Positions 28,872-42,321 of a stretch of 64,000 bases of DNA are shown here, in pieces; the first letter of the stretch is position 1, and each line of letters begins with the position of its first letter. The notes below the pieces were generated by a model. That model was not told the origin of the DNA, searched no databases, and was given only the letters and a program-made list of their open reading frames with translations. A program made the position numbers and the translations under genes. The stretch is from assembly GCA_963779805.1 (NCBI GenBank), contig CAVZZN010000003.1:186001-250000 (forward strand), read 5' to 3'. This stretch comes from CAIWHR01 sp963779805 (GTDB lineage: Bacteria > Pseudomonadota > Gammaproteobacteria > Burkholderiales > Casimicrobiaceae).

Positions 28872-29541
28872 TCGCCCCACTTGGCGAGATACGCGCGATA
28901 GCCCGCGTTCCACGCTGGCGAGTTGAACTTGCCCACGCTCTGGTGCGTGATCGCGATGGGCCAGGTGCCGAGCCGCAGGCCCGCCTTCCGCGCGGAGCGG
29001 CAGAAGTCCATGTCGTAGAGATGAAACGGGAACTGCGGATCGAACCGGACGCCTGCCTCGCGCAGCACCGATCTGCGTGCCGCGAGGAACACGACGTCCA
29101 GAAGCTCGCAGTCGAGCGGCGACGCACCGAAATGCGAGACGTCGCCGAACGGCAGCTTGCCGTGCGCCACGGACCCGCTCAGGTTCGCGCTGTCGTCGCG
29201 CGCGAAGCTGTCGTCCACGTACAGCCAGGCCGGCTGGCGTGCAACGCGGCGGCGATTGCCGGCGACGCCGACGACGTCGTAGCGCGCAAGGCTGTCGCCC
29301 ACGCGGTCGGCGACGACATGTCCTCGAGCCAGACGTCGTCGTGCACGAACACGACGCTATCGGGGCCGTCGGAGGCCTCGATGCGCGCGTTGAACAGCTC
29401 CGGGAGTCCCCGCGCGTTCGCGAATGCGACATGCCGCACGAGGCGGGTGTCGTGCACCAGGCGCCGAAGCGACAGCCCGAGGGCCGAGCGGCTCCAGAAG
29501 TCGCTTTCCGGCGACCGCGTGGCGCTCACGATTTCGATCAT
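28868..29541 (-). CDS. Glycosyltransferase-like protein (GT2-type fold, one frameshift)
   Basis: About 224 residues from ATG 29541 (MIEIVSATRSPESDFWSRSA). A nucleotide-sugar-like DxD region is suggested by DSVVFVHDDVWLED, with DVVFLAARRSVLREAGVRFDPQFPFHLYDMDFCRSARKAG further on, matching small glycosyltransferases that act on surface polysaccharide. Near 29315 one base seems to be missing before VADRVGDSLARYDVVGVAG. Acceptor and donor are unknown. It ends overlapping the isochorismatase stop by 4 nt on the other strand. Confidence 0.72.
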
Positions 29542-29670
29542 GCGTCCGGCTTTCGCAAGGCGCCTCGCCGGTCATGCCGTTGCAGGCTCGGGGGTCAGGC
29601 AGCCAACGCATGGTACCGCGGCGGGCAACGCCGGCCAACGCGACGGCCTTCGCCATCGCGCGCGCATCCG

Positions 29671-31014
<1,344 letters not shown>

Positions 31015-31297
31015 GCGTTCTCCAACCTGCGTTCCTGTGGGTCGCGTGCACCGAACGGGAGGCTCGCGCAGGCACCAGCGCGGCCGCATTCTTGCTTCCC
31101 CGTTCTGCACAGTCCGTTCCCGGGGCGCGCCGTGAGGTCGGCCCTGAATCGGTTGGGCTTTTCTTCCCGATCGGCCAGGGAGGCGCGGAAAAGTTTGCTT
31201 CCGGGCGGAACAATTTCCACGTCGACCGCCATGGCATTCGCCGCGCGACGTCGTCGAAGCGAGACCCCGCGTGCGGCCGCGGCCCGACGGGCCTCCA

Positions 31298-31312
31298 TGG
31301 CACCGAACTTGC
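31298..31312 (+). promoter_or_regulatory. Sigma-54 (-24/-12) promoter of the Ser/Thr-rich lipoprotein gene
   Basis: TGGCAC (31298-31303), five bases, TTGC (31309-31312): a full match to the -24/-12 consensus with correct spacing. It is 78 nt before the ATG at 31390. Upstream at 31190-31235 two GGAA...TTCC inverted repeats could be enhancer sites for the adjacent NtrC-type regulator; these are less certain. Nothing else is evident in the 375-bp divergent region 31015-31389. Confidence 0.8.
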
Positions 31313-31389
31313 GAGTGGAAGCAGCCGGAAGGGCGGCATCGCCGTCAAGGTTTCGTTGTTCATCGCCATAACACTGAAAGGAGTTCCCC

Positions 31390-31800
31390 ATGAAGTCGAG
31401 GATCATGTTGTCGAGTGCGCTGGCTGTCGCGCTGGCTATCGGGCTCGCAGGTTGCGACCGGAAGGAAACGAGCAGCACCGTCGTGACGCCGCCGTCGAGT
31501 TCCAGCTCCAGCACGAGCTCGACGCCGTCGACGCCGCCGTCGTCGTCGAGCTCTTCGTCCACGAGCACCGACACGAGCAGCACCACGAGCCCGTCGACCA
31601 CGGGTTCGAGCTCGATGAGCGCGCCGACGACCGGCAGCTCATCGTCGACCACGCCGTCGGGCACCGAAAGCTCGTCGAGCACGGCGCCGTCCACTTCCGG
31701 CGACACGTCCTCGTCGTCGAGCACGTCGCCGTCGGGCACCTCGGGTGCATCGAGCACCTCCGGTACGGGCTCCACGTCGAGCAGCACCACGACGAAGTAA
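31390..31800 (+). CDS. Ser/Thr/Pro-rich low-complexity lipoprotein
   Basis: A 136-residue protein with a lipoprotein signal (MKSRIMLSSALAVALAIGLAGC, lipobox LAGC at residues 19-22), then KETSSTVVTPP. The remaining 100 or so residues are almost entirely Ser, Thr, Pro and Gly with a few Ala/Asp/Glu. There is no folded domain. It resembles a surface stalk or spacer, possibly O-glycosylated in view of the glycosyltransferases nearby. A strong AAAGGAG precedes the ATG. The sigma-54 promoter and divergent NtrC-family regulator indicate conditional expression. Confidence 0.85.
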   Translation: MKSRIMLSSALAVALAIGLAGCDRKETSSTVVTPPSSSSSSTSSTPSTPPSSSSSSSTSTDTSSTTSPSTTGSSSMSAPTTGSSSSTTPSGTESSSSTAPSTSGDTSSSSSTSPSGTSGASSTSGTGSTSSSTTTK

Positions 31801-32173
31801 GCCCGCGCGCATCGGTTACGGCGCATCCGCGCCGCAGTCCGCGCCGCGACATCCAGGCCCCGATCTCGCTGGTGCGAGTCGGGGCTGTCTCCTGTTGCGC
31901 TCGCGTCCGCCTTGCTGGCGCGCGAGCGCCTGGTCAATTTTTCTGCACCCGTCCCCTTGTTTACACACCTGCAAGGCTGCTACTGCGCACGGGTGCCGCA
32001 GCGTCTCGCTGTCGCCGTCGCGAACGATGCCGACCCTCATGGCGTCGAATGCTTGCTGCACGAATGCGCAGCCTGAATTTTGCGATCCATGACCGGCTCG
32101 CGCAGCGCAAAATCAAGGTAGCGTAGGCTCGACGGCGCCGCGCAAGTGCGCCGAGGCCACCGATGGAGACGCG
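31801..32173. other. Gene-free stretch after the Ser/Thr-rich lipoprotein
   Basis: About 370 bp without a convincing reading frame. An imperfect hairpin (GCCCCGA...TCGGGGC, about 31858-31886) could end the lipoprotein transcript, though there is no T-run. Otherwise I see nothing in it. Confidence 0.5.
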
Positions 32174-33294
32174 ATGCACCTCGTCGATACCAACATGTTC
32201 TTCGCGCCCGAGGGGGGCGGGGTCGGCCGATATCTCACCGTCAAGCACGCGTGGCTCGCCCGCAACACGCGCTGGCGGCACACCATCGTGGCCCCCGGGC
32301 CCGAGACGAGCGCGGGCGCAGGCATCCGCATCTATCGCGCGCCGCTGCGGGTGCGCCACGGCTACAGCTTCCCGTTGACGCGTGCGCCTTGGGCCCGGCG
32401 CATCGTGGCCGCCGCACCGGACCTCATCGAATCGGGCGACCCGTACCTGCTCGCCTGGGCGAGCGTCGACGCCGCGCAACGCCTCGGCGTGCCCGCGATC
32501 GGCTTCTATCATTCCGACGTCGTGGGCACGTCCGCGCTGCGCTTCGGACGCGCGGGTGAAGCCGTCGCGATCCGCTACGCGCGAGCGCTGTACCGCCAGT
32601 TCGATCTCGTGCTCGCGCCCAGTCGCTACGTGGTGGGACGGCTGCACGAGCTCGGGCTCGATCGCGTGACGTGCCAGCCGCTCGGCGTCGACGTCACGCC
32701 TCTTCCATCCGCTGCGCCGCGACCCCGCGTTTCGCGAGCGGCTGGGCCTGCCGCGCGACACCCGCCTCGCCGTGTTCGCGGGACGCTTCGCGCGCGAGAA
32801 GAACCTCGACCTGCTGTTCGCCACGATGGCGCGCCTGGGCGCGGCCTATCACCTGGTGCTCGTGGGCAGTGGCGATGCCCCGCCGCGCGCCCGCCAACGT
32901 GACGGTGCTGCCGTACGAGCGCGATCCTGTCGCGCTCGCGCGCATCATCGCGAGCGCCGACGTGTTCGTGCACGCGGGGGACCGCGAGACGTTCGGCCTG
33001 GTCGTGCTGGAAGCGATGGCGAGCGCGCTGCCCGTCGTCGCCGTGGGCGGCGGTGCGATCACGGAGCTCGTGGAGCCGCACGGCATCGTGGTGGGTCGCC
33101 GGTCTGCCGACGCCCTCGCCGAAGGCATCGCGGCGCTGTTCGAGCAGGACACGGTCGCGATGGGCCTCGCTGCGCGCGCCTGGGTCGAGCAGCACTACAC
33201 GTGGGATACCGTGCTGCGCAGCCTCGTGGCGCTGTACGCGCGGTTGCACGCGGCCGGCAGCGCCGAGCGCGCGCAGGCGTACGCCACGCGGTGA
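32174..33294 (+). CDS. Glycosyltransferase family 4 (two frameshifts)
   Basis: About 373 residues from ATG 32174 (MHLVDTNMFFAPEGGGVGRYLT, an N-terminal GT4 glycine-rich loop). The acceptor half contains PAIGFYHSDVVGTSALRFG. The donor half has the GT4 core AVFAGRFAREKNLDLLFATM and the E-x7-E region FVHAGDRETFGLVVLEAMASALPVVAVGGGAITELV. Frames shift near 32695 (GVDVT then FHPLRRDPAFRERLG) and near 32885 (before NVTVLPYERDPVALA). It likely transfers a sugar from a nucleotide donor during envelope glycan or glycolipid synthesis. Directly followed by a deacetylase-like gene. Confidence 0.88.
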
Positions 33295-33337
33295 CGGCGT
33301 CGATGCCCATGCCAACGCCATCGCGTGCACGTTGCGC

Positions 33338-34173
33338 ATGAACGATTCGCCGCGTGCCGTGCAGTGCGACGGGAGTCCCACGGTGCCCGCACCGGTGTGC
33401 ATCGAGCTCCACGACGTGTGTCCGGCGACGTGGCCGCTTTGCCTTCGCGCACTCGCCATGCTGGACGCCCTCGGCCCGCTGCCCCTGTCGTTGCTGATCG
33501 TGCCCGACTATCACCGGCGCGGCCGCGCGAGCGCCGATGCGGCGTTCGTGCGCGCCATCGACCGGCGGCTCGCGCGCGGGGACGAGGCGGTCCTGCACGG
33601 CCTCGCGCATCTCGACGAAGGACCGCGCGCCCGCGGCGCCCGCGAATGGTTCGCGCGCCGGGTGCGCACGCTCTCCGAAGGCGAGTTCGCCGCGCTCGAC
33701 GCTGCAGAGGCGACGCGGCGCATCGAGGCGGGTCGCGCGGAGCTCGCGCGCGCAGGATGGCCCGTGCGGGGGTTCGTGCCTCCGGCCTGGCTCGCGTCTG
33801 CCGGCACCCGCGCCGCGTTGGCGCAGGCGGACTTCGACTACGTCGCGCTGCGCGACGGCTTCCACACCCTGCCGGGCTGGACATTCCTCGCCACGACCAC
33901 GCTGTCGTACGCCGCGTTCACGCGCGTGCGCCGCGCGCTGTCGCGGCCGGTGCTCGACGCGATCCTGCGCGGCGCCGCGGTCGACCGGCCGCTGCGTCTC
34001 GCGCTGCACCCGGTCGATGCAGCGGTATCCCGCCGTGCTCGAACACTGGCGACTCGCTGATCCGGCGTGCGCTCGCGGCGCGCGCGGCGCGCACCGGTCT
34101 CGCGATCGCCGACGCCGCATCGCTCGCCCGACGCGGCGTGTTCACGTCGTCGCGGCCGCACGCAGCCGCGTGA
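33338..34173 (+). CDS. DUF2334/polysaccharide-deacetylase-like protein (frameshifted near the end)
   Basis: About 275 residues from ATG 33338 (MNDSPRAVQCDGSPTVPAP). CIELHDVCPATWP carries the conserved metal-binding HD pair, followed by LLIVPDYHRRG and AVLHGLAHLDEGPRARG (His-x-x-His type motif), as in DUF2334 carbohydrate deacetylase-fold proteins. The final part is split by shifts near 34020 and 34055: LALHPVD, then YPAVLEHWR, then DSLIRRALAARAARTGL. It ends at TGA 34171-34173 inside a hairpin. Pairing with the upstream GT4 gene suggests one envelope glycan pathway. Confidence 0.8.
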
Positions 34174-34193
34174 CTCGGAGCCGCTCCCGAGTC
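34172..34193. terminator. Hairpin between convergent deacetylase-like gene and ligD-pol
   Basis: GACTCGG (34172-34178) pairs with CCGAGTC (34187-34193), with an inner GGAG/CTCC stem. It begins inside the stop codon of the deacetylase-like gene and lies 10 nt from the ligD-pol stop. No T-run, so factor-independent termination is only possible. The core GACTCGGAG is shared with the large palindrome at 9902-9948. Confidence 0.5.
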
Positions 34194-34203
34194 GAAGCTC
34201 GGT

Positions 34204-35076
34204 TCACGCCCGCTGCAGCTGGCGCTGCATCTCGACCGTGATGGTCTGGCGCGTGGTGCGGTAGCCCGCCCAGGGGTCGCCGCCCGGCGCGAGCCGGGCC
34301 TCGATCGTGCGCAGGTTGAACGTCGCCGGCGCGAGCGTCGCGCCCACCTCGTCCCAGTACAACGGCACCGCGATCGTCGCGCCGTTTCGCGCGCGCAGCG
34401 ACCACGGCACGACGGCCGTCGCGCCGCGCGCGTTGCGCAGGTAATCGATGAAGATGCGCCCCTCGCGCGCGGCCTTGGCGGCCCTGGTCACGAAGCGGCC
34501 CGGCCACTGCCGCGCCATCGTCTCCGCGATGCCGCGCGCGAAGGTCTTCACGGGCTCCCAGGCGACCCGCCGCGAGAGGGGCACGACCACGTGCAGGCCC
34601 TTGCCGCCCGTGGTCTTGCAGAAGCTCTCGAGCCCGAACGCGGACAGCACGGTCCGGCATTGCACCGCCGCCGCAGCGACGTCGCCGAATGCGACGCCCG
34701 GATCGGGATCGAAGTCGAACACCAGCGTGTCCGCGCGCTCGACGTCGTCGGCGGTGGCGTTCCACGCGTGCAGCTCGAGCGTGCCCATTTGCGCGAGCCC
34801 GACGAGCGCCTGCATGGTGTTCGCGAGGACGTAGGGCTTCTCGCCGAGGCGCTCGGTGATCATCGCGTAGTCGATGCCGGGGATGTCGCGCCCCGTCGCA
34901 TGCTTCTGGAAAAAGCACGTGCCGGCGCTTCCCCGCGGGCAGCGCACGAGCGAGAGCGGACGATTGCGCACGAACGGAAGGACGAGCGGCGCCATCCGCG
35001 CGTAGTACTGCGCGATCTCGAGCTTGGTGATGCCCGCTTCCGGATACACGACGCGCTCCGGATGCGTGATGCGCAC
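34204..35076 (-). CDS. Stand-alone LigD polymerase domain (NHEJ primase/polymerase)
   Basis: About 290 residues from GTG 35076 (VRITHPERVVYPEAGITKLEIAQYY). It has the archaeo-eukaryotic-primase-like polymerase features of LigD: TLVFDFDPDPGVAFGDV (metal-binding DxD), FCKTTGGKGLHVVVPL and RIFIDYLRNARGATAVVPWSLRARNGATIAVPL. Ligase and phosphoesterase domains are absent. Family members fill in or add ribonucleotides at double-strand breaks together with Ku. An upstream in-frame extension (PDVADVIAG) exists without a start codon. The gene follows ku on the same strand, separated by a tandem 60-bp repeat. Confidence 0.9.
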   Translation of the reverse strand: MRITHPERVVYPEAGITKLEIAQYYARMAPLVLPFVRNRPLSLVRCPRGSAGTCFFQKHATGRDIPGIDYAMITERLGEKPYVLANTMQALVGLAQMGTLELHAWNATADDVERADTLVFDFDPDPGVAFGDVAAAAVQCRTVLSAFGLESFCKTTGGKGLHVVVPLSRRVAWEPVKTFARGIAETMARQWPGRFVTRAAKAAREGRIFIDYLRNARGATAVVPWSLRARNGATIAVPLYWDEVGATLAPATFNLRTIEARLAPGGDPWAGYRTTRQTITVEMQRQLQRA

Positions 35077-35190
35077 GCCGGCGATGACGTCCGCGACATC
35101 GGGTGGCGTCGGCGCGACTCGGCGTCGGCCGCGTCGCGCGTGTCGCCCGGGCGCGCAGAGCGCGCGGCGAAGGCGTGTCCTGCGTCGGCC

Positions 35191-35313
35191 TCATTGGGCT
35201 ACCTTCGTGCTGCGCACTCCGGTATTCGCCCTCGGGGCGGCCCTTCGGGCTCATTGGACTACCTTCGTGCTGCGCACTCCGGTATTCGCGCTTGGGGCGG
35301 CCCGGCGCGCTCA
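35191..35313 (-). repeat. Two tandem 60-bp repeats overlapping the ku stop codon
   Basis: Units 35191-35250 and 35251-35310 (exact period 60) differ at about ten positions; the next three bases, TCA at 35311-35313, are the ku stop on the minus strand and also the first bases of the unit. Each unit has the mini-hairpin GTGC-GCA-GCAC and a GGGCCGCCC core. The related single copy at 8696 starts at the ybaK stop in the same way. Confidence 0.9.
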
Positions 35314-36273
35314 TGCCCGCTTGCGTTCCCGCGGCGTCTTCTTCGCGGCCGACGGCTTCCCGTCCTCGCCCGCACGCGCCGTGGCGCGGGTGGCCGTTCT
35401 GGCCGATGCCGCGGCGCGACGAGCCGCAGGCTTCTGCGCGGCCGCCCTTTCCGCACCGGACTTCGCGCCCCCCTTGCCCTTCTCGCGCAGGCTGTTCTGC
35501 AGCAGCGCCACGAGATCGACGACTTGAGCACTCGGTCGCGCCTCGGTCTCCTTGCTCGGTTCCGGCACCACTTCCGTGTCGCCGTGCGCGACCTTCTCCT
35601 CCACGCGCGCGAGGATGTCCTCGCGATACGTGTCGTGGTACTGCTGCGGATCCCACGCCTGCGCCATGCTTTCGACGAGCTTGAGCGCCATGTCGATCTC
35701 CCGATCCGTCACGCCCGCTGCCTTGAGCGAAGACGGCGGCAGCGCGAACGCGGAGGCATCGCGGATCTCGTCGGCGAAGCGCAGCGTGTTGAGCAGCAGC
35801 ATGTCGCCCATCGGCAGCACCGCGGCGAGATGCTGCTTGCTCACGATGACGACCGTCGCGATCGCGGCGCGATTGGCGCGCTTCATCGTCTCCCGCAGCA
35901 GAGCATAGCCCTTCTCGCCCCGCTTGCCCGGCACGAGGTAGTACGGCGACTCGAAGTACAGCGGCGCGATCTCCTCGCGCTCGACGAACGCGAGGATCTC
36001 GACGGTCTGGGTGGCCGTCGGATTCGCGCGCTTGAAGTCCTCGGGCGCGAGCACGACGTAGTGTCCGTGCTCGTATTCGTAGCCCTTGACGATCTCTTCC
36101 TTCGGGACCTCGATGCCGCTGCGCTTGTTGACGCGCTTGTAGCCGACGGGATCCATCGTGCGCTTGTCGAGCCACGTGAGGTCGAGGGTGCTCGACTGCG
36201 CGGCGGGGTAGAGCTCGACCGGGACGTTGACCAGGCCGAAGGAGATGGCGCCTTTCCAGAGTGCACGTGGCAT
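35311..36273 (-). CDS. ku: Ku protein (non-homologous end joining)
   Basis: A 320-residue bacterial Ku: MPRALWKGAISFGLVNVPVELYP start, the conserved GYEYEHGHYVVLAPEDFKR and IAPLYFESPYYLVPGKRGEKGYALL. The core bridge domain is residues 1-250; a Lys/Arg/Ala-rich tail (AAAQKPAARRAAASARTAT ... KKTPRERKRA) follows, typical of extended Ku C-termini that contact DNA. It binds DNA ends and recruits LigD polymerase/ligase. Its TGA stop lies in the 60-bp repeat. With the downstream polymerase domain it forms a minimal NHEJ locus; no ligase domain is seen here. Confidence 0.96.
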   Translation of the reverse strand: MPRALWKGAISFGLVNVPVELYPAAQSSTLDLTWLDKRTMDPVGYKRVNKRSGIEVPKEEIVKGYEYEHGHYVVLAPEDFKRANPTATQTVEILAFVEREEIAPLYFESPYYLVPGKRGEKGYALLRETMKRANRAAIATVVIVSKQHLAAVLPMGDMLLLNTLRFADEIRDASAFALPPSSLKAAGVTDREIDMALKLVESMAQAWDPQQYHDTYREDILARVEEKVAHGDTEVVPEPSKETEARPSAQVVDLVALLQNSLREKGKGGAKSGAERAAAQKPAARRAAASARTATRATARAGEDGKPSAAKKTPRERKRA

Positions 36274-36299
36274 GTGTTCGCCTCCGTTGGGGGGTGTTC

Positions 36300-36321
36300 G
36301 ACCCAGAGTTGACGCTGGGTC
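36300..36321. repeat. Short inverted repeat in the ku/channel divergent region
   Basis: GACCCAG (36300-36306) and CTGGGTC (36315-36321) form a hairpin or dyad 27 bp upstream of the ku start. It may be an operator or a relative of the GACCC palindromes at 44075. The rest of the 297-bp divergent region 36274-36570 shows nothing further. Confidence 0.4.
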
Positions 36322-36570
36322 GCGGCCCTGATTACACGGGCACGGGCAGGGATTTCACGCCCGCCGGCCGCCGACCGCGGAACCCTGACCTCGAGCACGA
36401 TCCATGCCTCGTCCGCGCGGGCGCCGCACCCAACGATTGCATGCTTCCGTGCCGCAAGGAATTTCCGGTGTCCCGTACGGCGGCCGCGGTTGCAAGGCAG
36501 CATGACGGCGCCCGCGGGCCGCGGTAGCATCCGGCAGCCCGGACGCCGAGCACCCGGGAAATCGACCGCC

Positions 36571-37462
36571 ATGACCCGCACACCGCTCATCTGGATCGGG
36601 CTCGCCGGCATCGCGCCGGACGACAACGCGCGCGCCCAGGACTGGCAGCACCGCCTCGACGCGGTGATGATCGCCATCGCGCTGCTGGCGCTGCCTGCCT
36701 ACGTGCTGGAGGTCGCCACCACCGAGCCCACGCTCCAGCACCTCGCGCATGCGCTCGACGTCGCGATCTTCGTGGCCTTCCTGCTCGAAACGCTGTGGAT
36801 GCTGCACGTCACCAGCAAGCCGGTCCGGTATCTGGTCGAGAACTGGCTGAACGTGCTGATCGTGATCGCGGCGGGAACCAGCGTCGTCGGGGCGCCGACG
36901 GAATGGATCGCGCTGATCCGCACGGCTCGCGTGGCCGTGAGCAGCCTGCTGCTCATCCGCGCCGTGGCCGAGGTGGACATCCTCTTTACCCGCAAGGGCG
37001 CGCCCCTGCTGGTCGGCACCGCGGCGCTCGTCATGCTCAGCGGCGGCGCGATGTTCTACTGGCTCGAGCCGACCATCCACAACTACTGGGACGGACTCTG
37101 GCTCGCATTCGTGACGGGCGCCACGATCGGCTACGGCGATTACGTGCCCACGTCAGGCGCGGCGCGGATGTTCGCCGTGTTCATGGCGATCGCGGGCGTG
37201 ACGCTCATCACGCTGTTCACCGCGAACGTGGTCGCCTTCTTCCTCGGCGCCCGCGAGGACACCGCGCGCGAGCTGATCGGAGTGATCGAGCAGATGCGCC
37301 GCGACCTGGCGGAGCTTCGCCGCGAGCCGGGCCCGGCGCAAGAAGGCGAGATGCGCGGGGAGATCGACGCCTTGCGTGCCGAGATCGCGGCAGCTGCGTG
37401 CGGAGCTCGCGGCGACACGGGGCGCAGCCGCGCGACACCACCCCGTCACGCGCGAAGGCTGA
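36571..37462 (+). CDS. Voltage-gated-type potassium channel (one frameshift)
   Basis: About 296 residues from ATG 36571 (MTRTPLIWIGLAGIAPDDNARA). Six hydrophobic segments, with the selectivity filter TIGYGDY between the last two (WDGLWLAFVTGATIGYGDYVPTSG). The S4 equivalent (ALIRTARVAVSSLLLIRAVA) has few positive charges, so voltage sensing is doubtful. A cytoplasmic coiled-coil-like tail (IGVIEQMRRDLAELRREPG ... EIDALRAEIA) follows; a surplus G near 37390 breaks it, and the corrected frame ends LRAELAATRGAAARHHPVTREG at TGA 37460-37462. It is divergent from ku. Confidence 0.9.
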
Positions 37463-37540
37463 TCCGCATCGGGTCAACGCCCGGGTCGCTACGACCGACG
37501 CCGCGGCACGCGCAACGCACGTGCGCACTCCGCTGCCGCT

Positions 37541-37747
37541 TCAGGCGGCGGCGACGCCGAGCCGGCGCAGGATGATCTCCAGCGGGCAGAACTGGGTGAA
37601 GCCGCTCTGGAACAGGTTGGCGCCCACGAACGCCGTGAACCACAGCCAGTTGGCGTTCATGAACAGCGGGCTCGCCGGCGCACCGAGCGCAAGCGACACG
37701 AGCACGAAAAGGCCGGCAAAGATGCGGACCATGCGATTGGTGTTCAT
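37541..37747 (-). CDS. DUF2892 (YgaP transmembrane-like) small protein
   Basis: A 68-residue protein from ATG 37747 (MNTNRMVRIFAGLFVLVSLALG). Two hydrophobic helices and the family motif SGFTQFCPLEIILRRLG, whose FCPL segment marks DUF2892/YgaP-type inner-membrane proteins. It lies downstream of the RND pump genes, 43 nt after the pump's stop, so it is probably the last gene of that operon. Confidence 0.9.
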   Translation of the reverse strand: MNTNRMVRIFAGLFVLVSLALGAPASPLFMNANWLWFTAFVGANLFQSGFTQFCPLEIILRRLGVAAA

Positions 37748-37790
37748 CTCTTCTCCTCTGACTGCTTCGTTCGGGACAATGGGGTGGCGG

Positions 37791-41067
<3,277 letters not shown>

Positions 41068-41071
41068 GGCT

Positions 41072-42136
41072 TCAGCGCGATGACGCCACCGGCGCCATCC
41101 CCGCACGCACGGGATTGCGCGCCACCTTCTCTCCCGGCGCGAGCCCGGCGAGGATCTCGACCATCGCCTCCTGGCCGTCGGCGAGCGCTTCGCCGCGCCG
41201 CACCTGGCGCAGTTGCGGATTGCCGTCGCGATCGATCACGTAGACCGCCGTCACCTCGCCGCGGTTGATCAGCGCCGAGGCCGGGACGGCCAGCGTGCGC
41301 AGGCTTCCGGTCACGAAGCGCGCCCGCGCGAACTGGCCCGGAAGCAGCCCCGCTGCAGCAGGCACGTCGAGACGCACGCGAGCGGTGTGCGTGCGCGCAT
41401 CCGCGAGCGGCACCACGGTGACGCGCGTGGCGACCACGGTGCGTGCGAGCGCGGGCATCTCCACCACGACCGGAGCGCCCGGGCGCAGCTTCGCCATCGT
41501 CGCCTGCGGAACCGTTGCGCTCACGCGCAGCTCCTGCGGGTCGAACATCGTGACGAGCGGCTTGCCTTGCGTCGCCATGTCCCCGAGCTGCGCGTCCGTC
41601 GATCCGATGACCCCGGCGTAGGGCGCGCGCACGACGGTGAACGACTGCGAAGCGCCCGCTTGCGCCGCGTTGGCCTTCGCCGTTGCGAGCTGCGCCTGCG
41701 CGGCCTTGTACTCCGCGTTCGATTGGTCGGCCGCCGCCTGGCTCACGAACTTGCGCGCGACGAGGTCGAGGTTGCGCTCGTGCTTGCGCTGCGCATTGCC
41801 GAGGTTGGCCTCCGCCTCGCGCACCTGACTCTGCGCTGCGAGCACCGCTTCGTCCGCCGTGCGCGCGTCGATGCGCGCCAGCACCTGGCCGGAGCGCACC
41901 ACGTCGCCCGCCTTGACGTCGTAGGCGACGATGCGCCCGGCGACCTGCGCCGCCACCGTGGTCTGGCGCACGGCTTCGACGACCCCGTCCGCGATGTAGA
42001 TCTGCGGCCACTCGCGTACCGCGGCTTCCGCGGTCGGGCCCACGTCGAAGGCGGGCGCAGCGTGCGCCATCGCGGCGGCCGCGAGCAGCGCGACTGCGCC
42101 GAGGCGCACGGCCGGTGCGAGCACGAACTTGATCAC
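41072..42136 (-). CDS. RND efflux periplasmic adaptor (membrane fusion protein)
   Basis: A 354-residue protein with a Sec signal (MIKFVLAPAVRLGAVALLAAAAMAHAAP). Features: lipoyl/barrel-sandwich half GVVEAVRQTTVAAQVAGRIVAYDVKAGDVVRSGQVLARID, the coiled-coil hairpin (EAVLAAQSQVREAEANLGNAQRKHERNLDLVARK), the second lipoyl half VVRAPYAGVIGSTDAQLGDM, then beta-barrel and membrane-proximal domains. It couples the permease to an outer-membrane channel; no TolC-type gene is in this stretch. Its promoter carries a Crp/Fnr box centred at -41.5. Confidence 0.95.
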   Translation of the reverse strand: MIKFVLAPAVRLGAVALLAAAAMAHAAPAFDVGPTAEAAVREWPQIYIADGVVEAVRQTTVAAQVAGRIVAYDVKAGDVVRSGQVLARIDARTADEAVLAAQSQVREAEANLGNAQRKHERNLDLVARKFVSQAAADQSNAEYKAAQAQLATAKANAAQAGASQSFTVVRAPYAGVIGSTDAQLGDMATQGKPLVTMFDPQELRVSATVPQATMAKLRPGAPVVVEMPALARTVVATRVTVVPLADARTHTARVRLDVPAAAGLLPGQFARARFVTGSLRTLAVPASALINRGEVTAVYVIDRDGNPQLRQVRRGEALADGQEAMVEILAGLAPGEKVARNPVRAGMAPVASSR

Positions 42137-42165
42137 GAATTGCCCTCCATTGACGTGTCCAGTGC

Positions 42166-42208
42166 ACTATAGGGGCGCGAGGGTCGGAACTCTGTGATAT
42201 TCATCACA
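42166..42208 (-). promoter_or_regulatory. Class II Crp/Fnr-dependent promoter of the efflux operon
   Basis: On the minus strand a TATAGT -10 (42171-42166) is preceded by a perfect TGTGA-N6-TCACA dyad at 42193-42208. If transcription starts at 42159, the dyad is centred exactly at -41.5, the standard class II activator position, and no -35 is needed. The dyad also matches a GTGAT-N4-ATCAC FNR-like half-site pair. The next gene on the other side (42322) encodes a Crp/Fnr regulator. Confidence 0.75.
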
Positions 42209-42321
42209 ATCACCGCGCGAGCGCCCTGCGTGACCGCCGTCGCGCGCGCCGCGCCGGCGGCTCTCGCGGCAGGGACTAGAATGCGCGGGCAAGCGCCACT
42301 TGAACCTTCGGGAGCCCGAGC

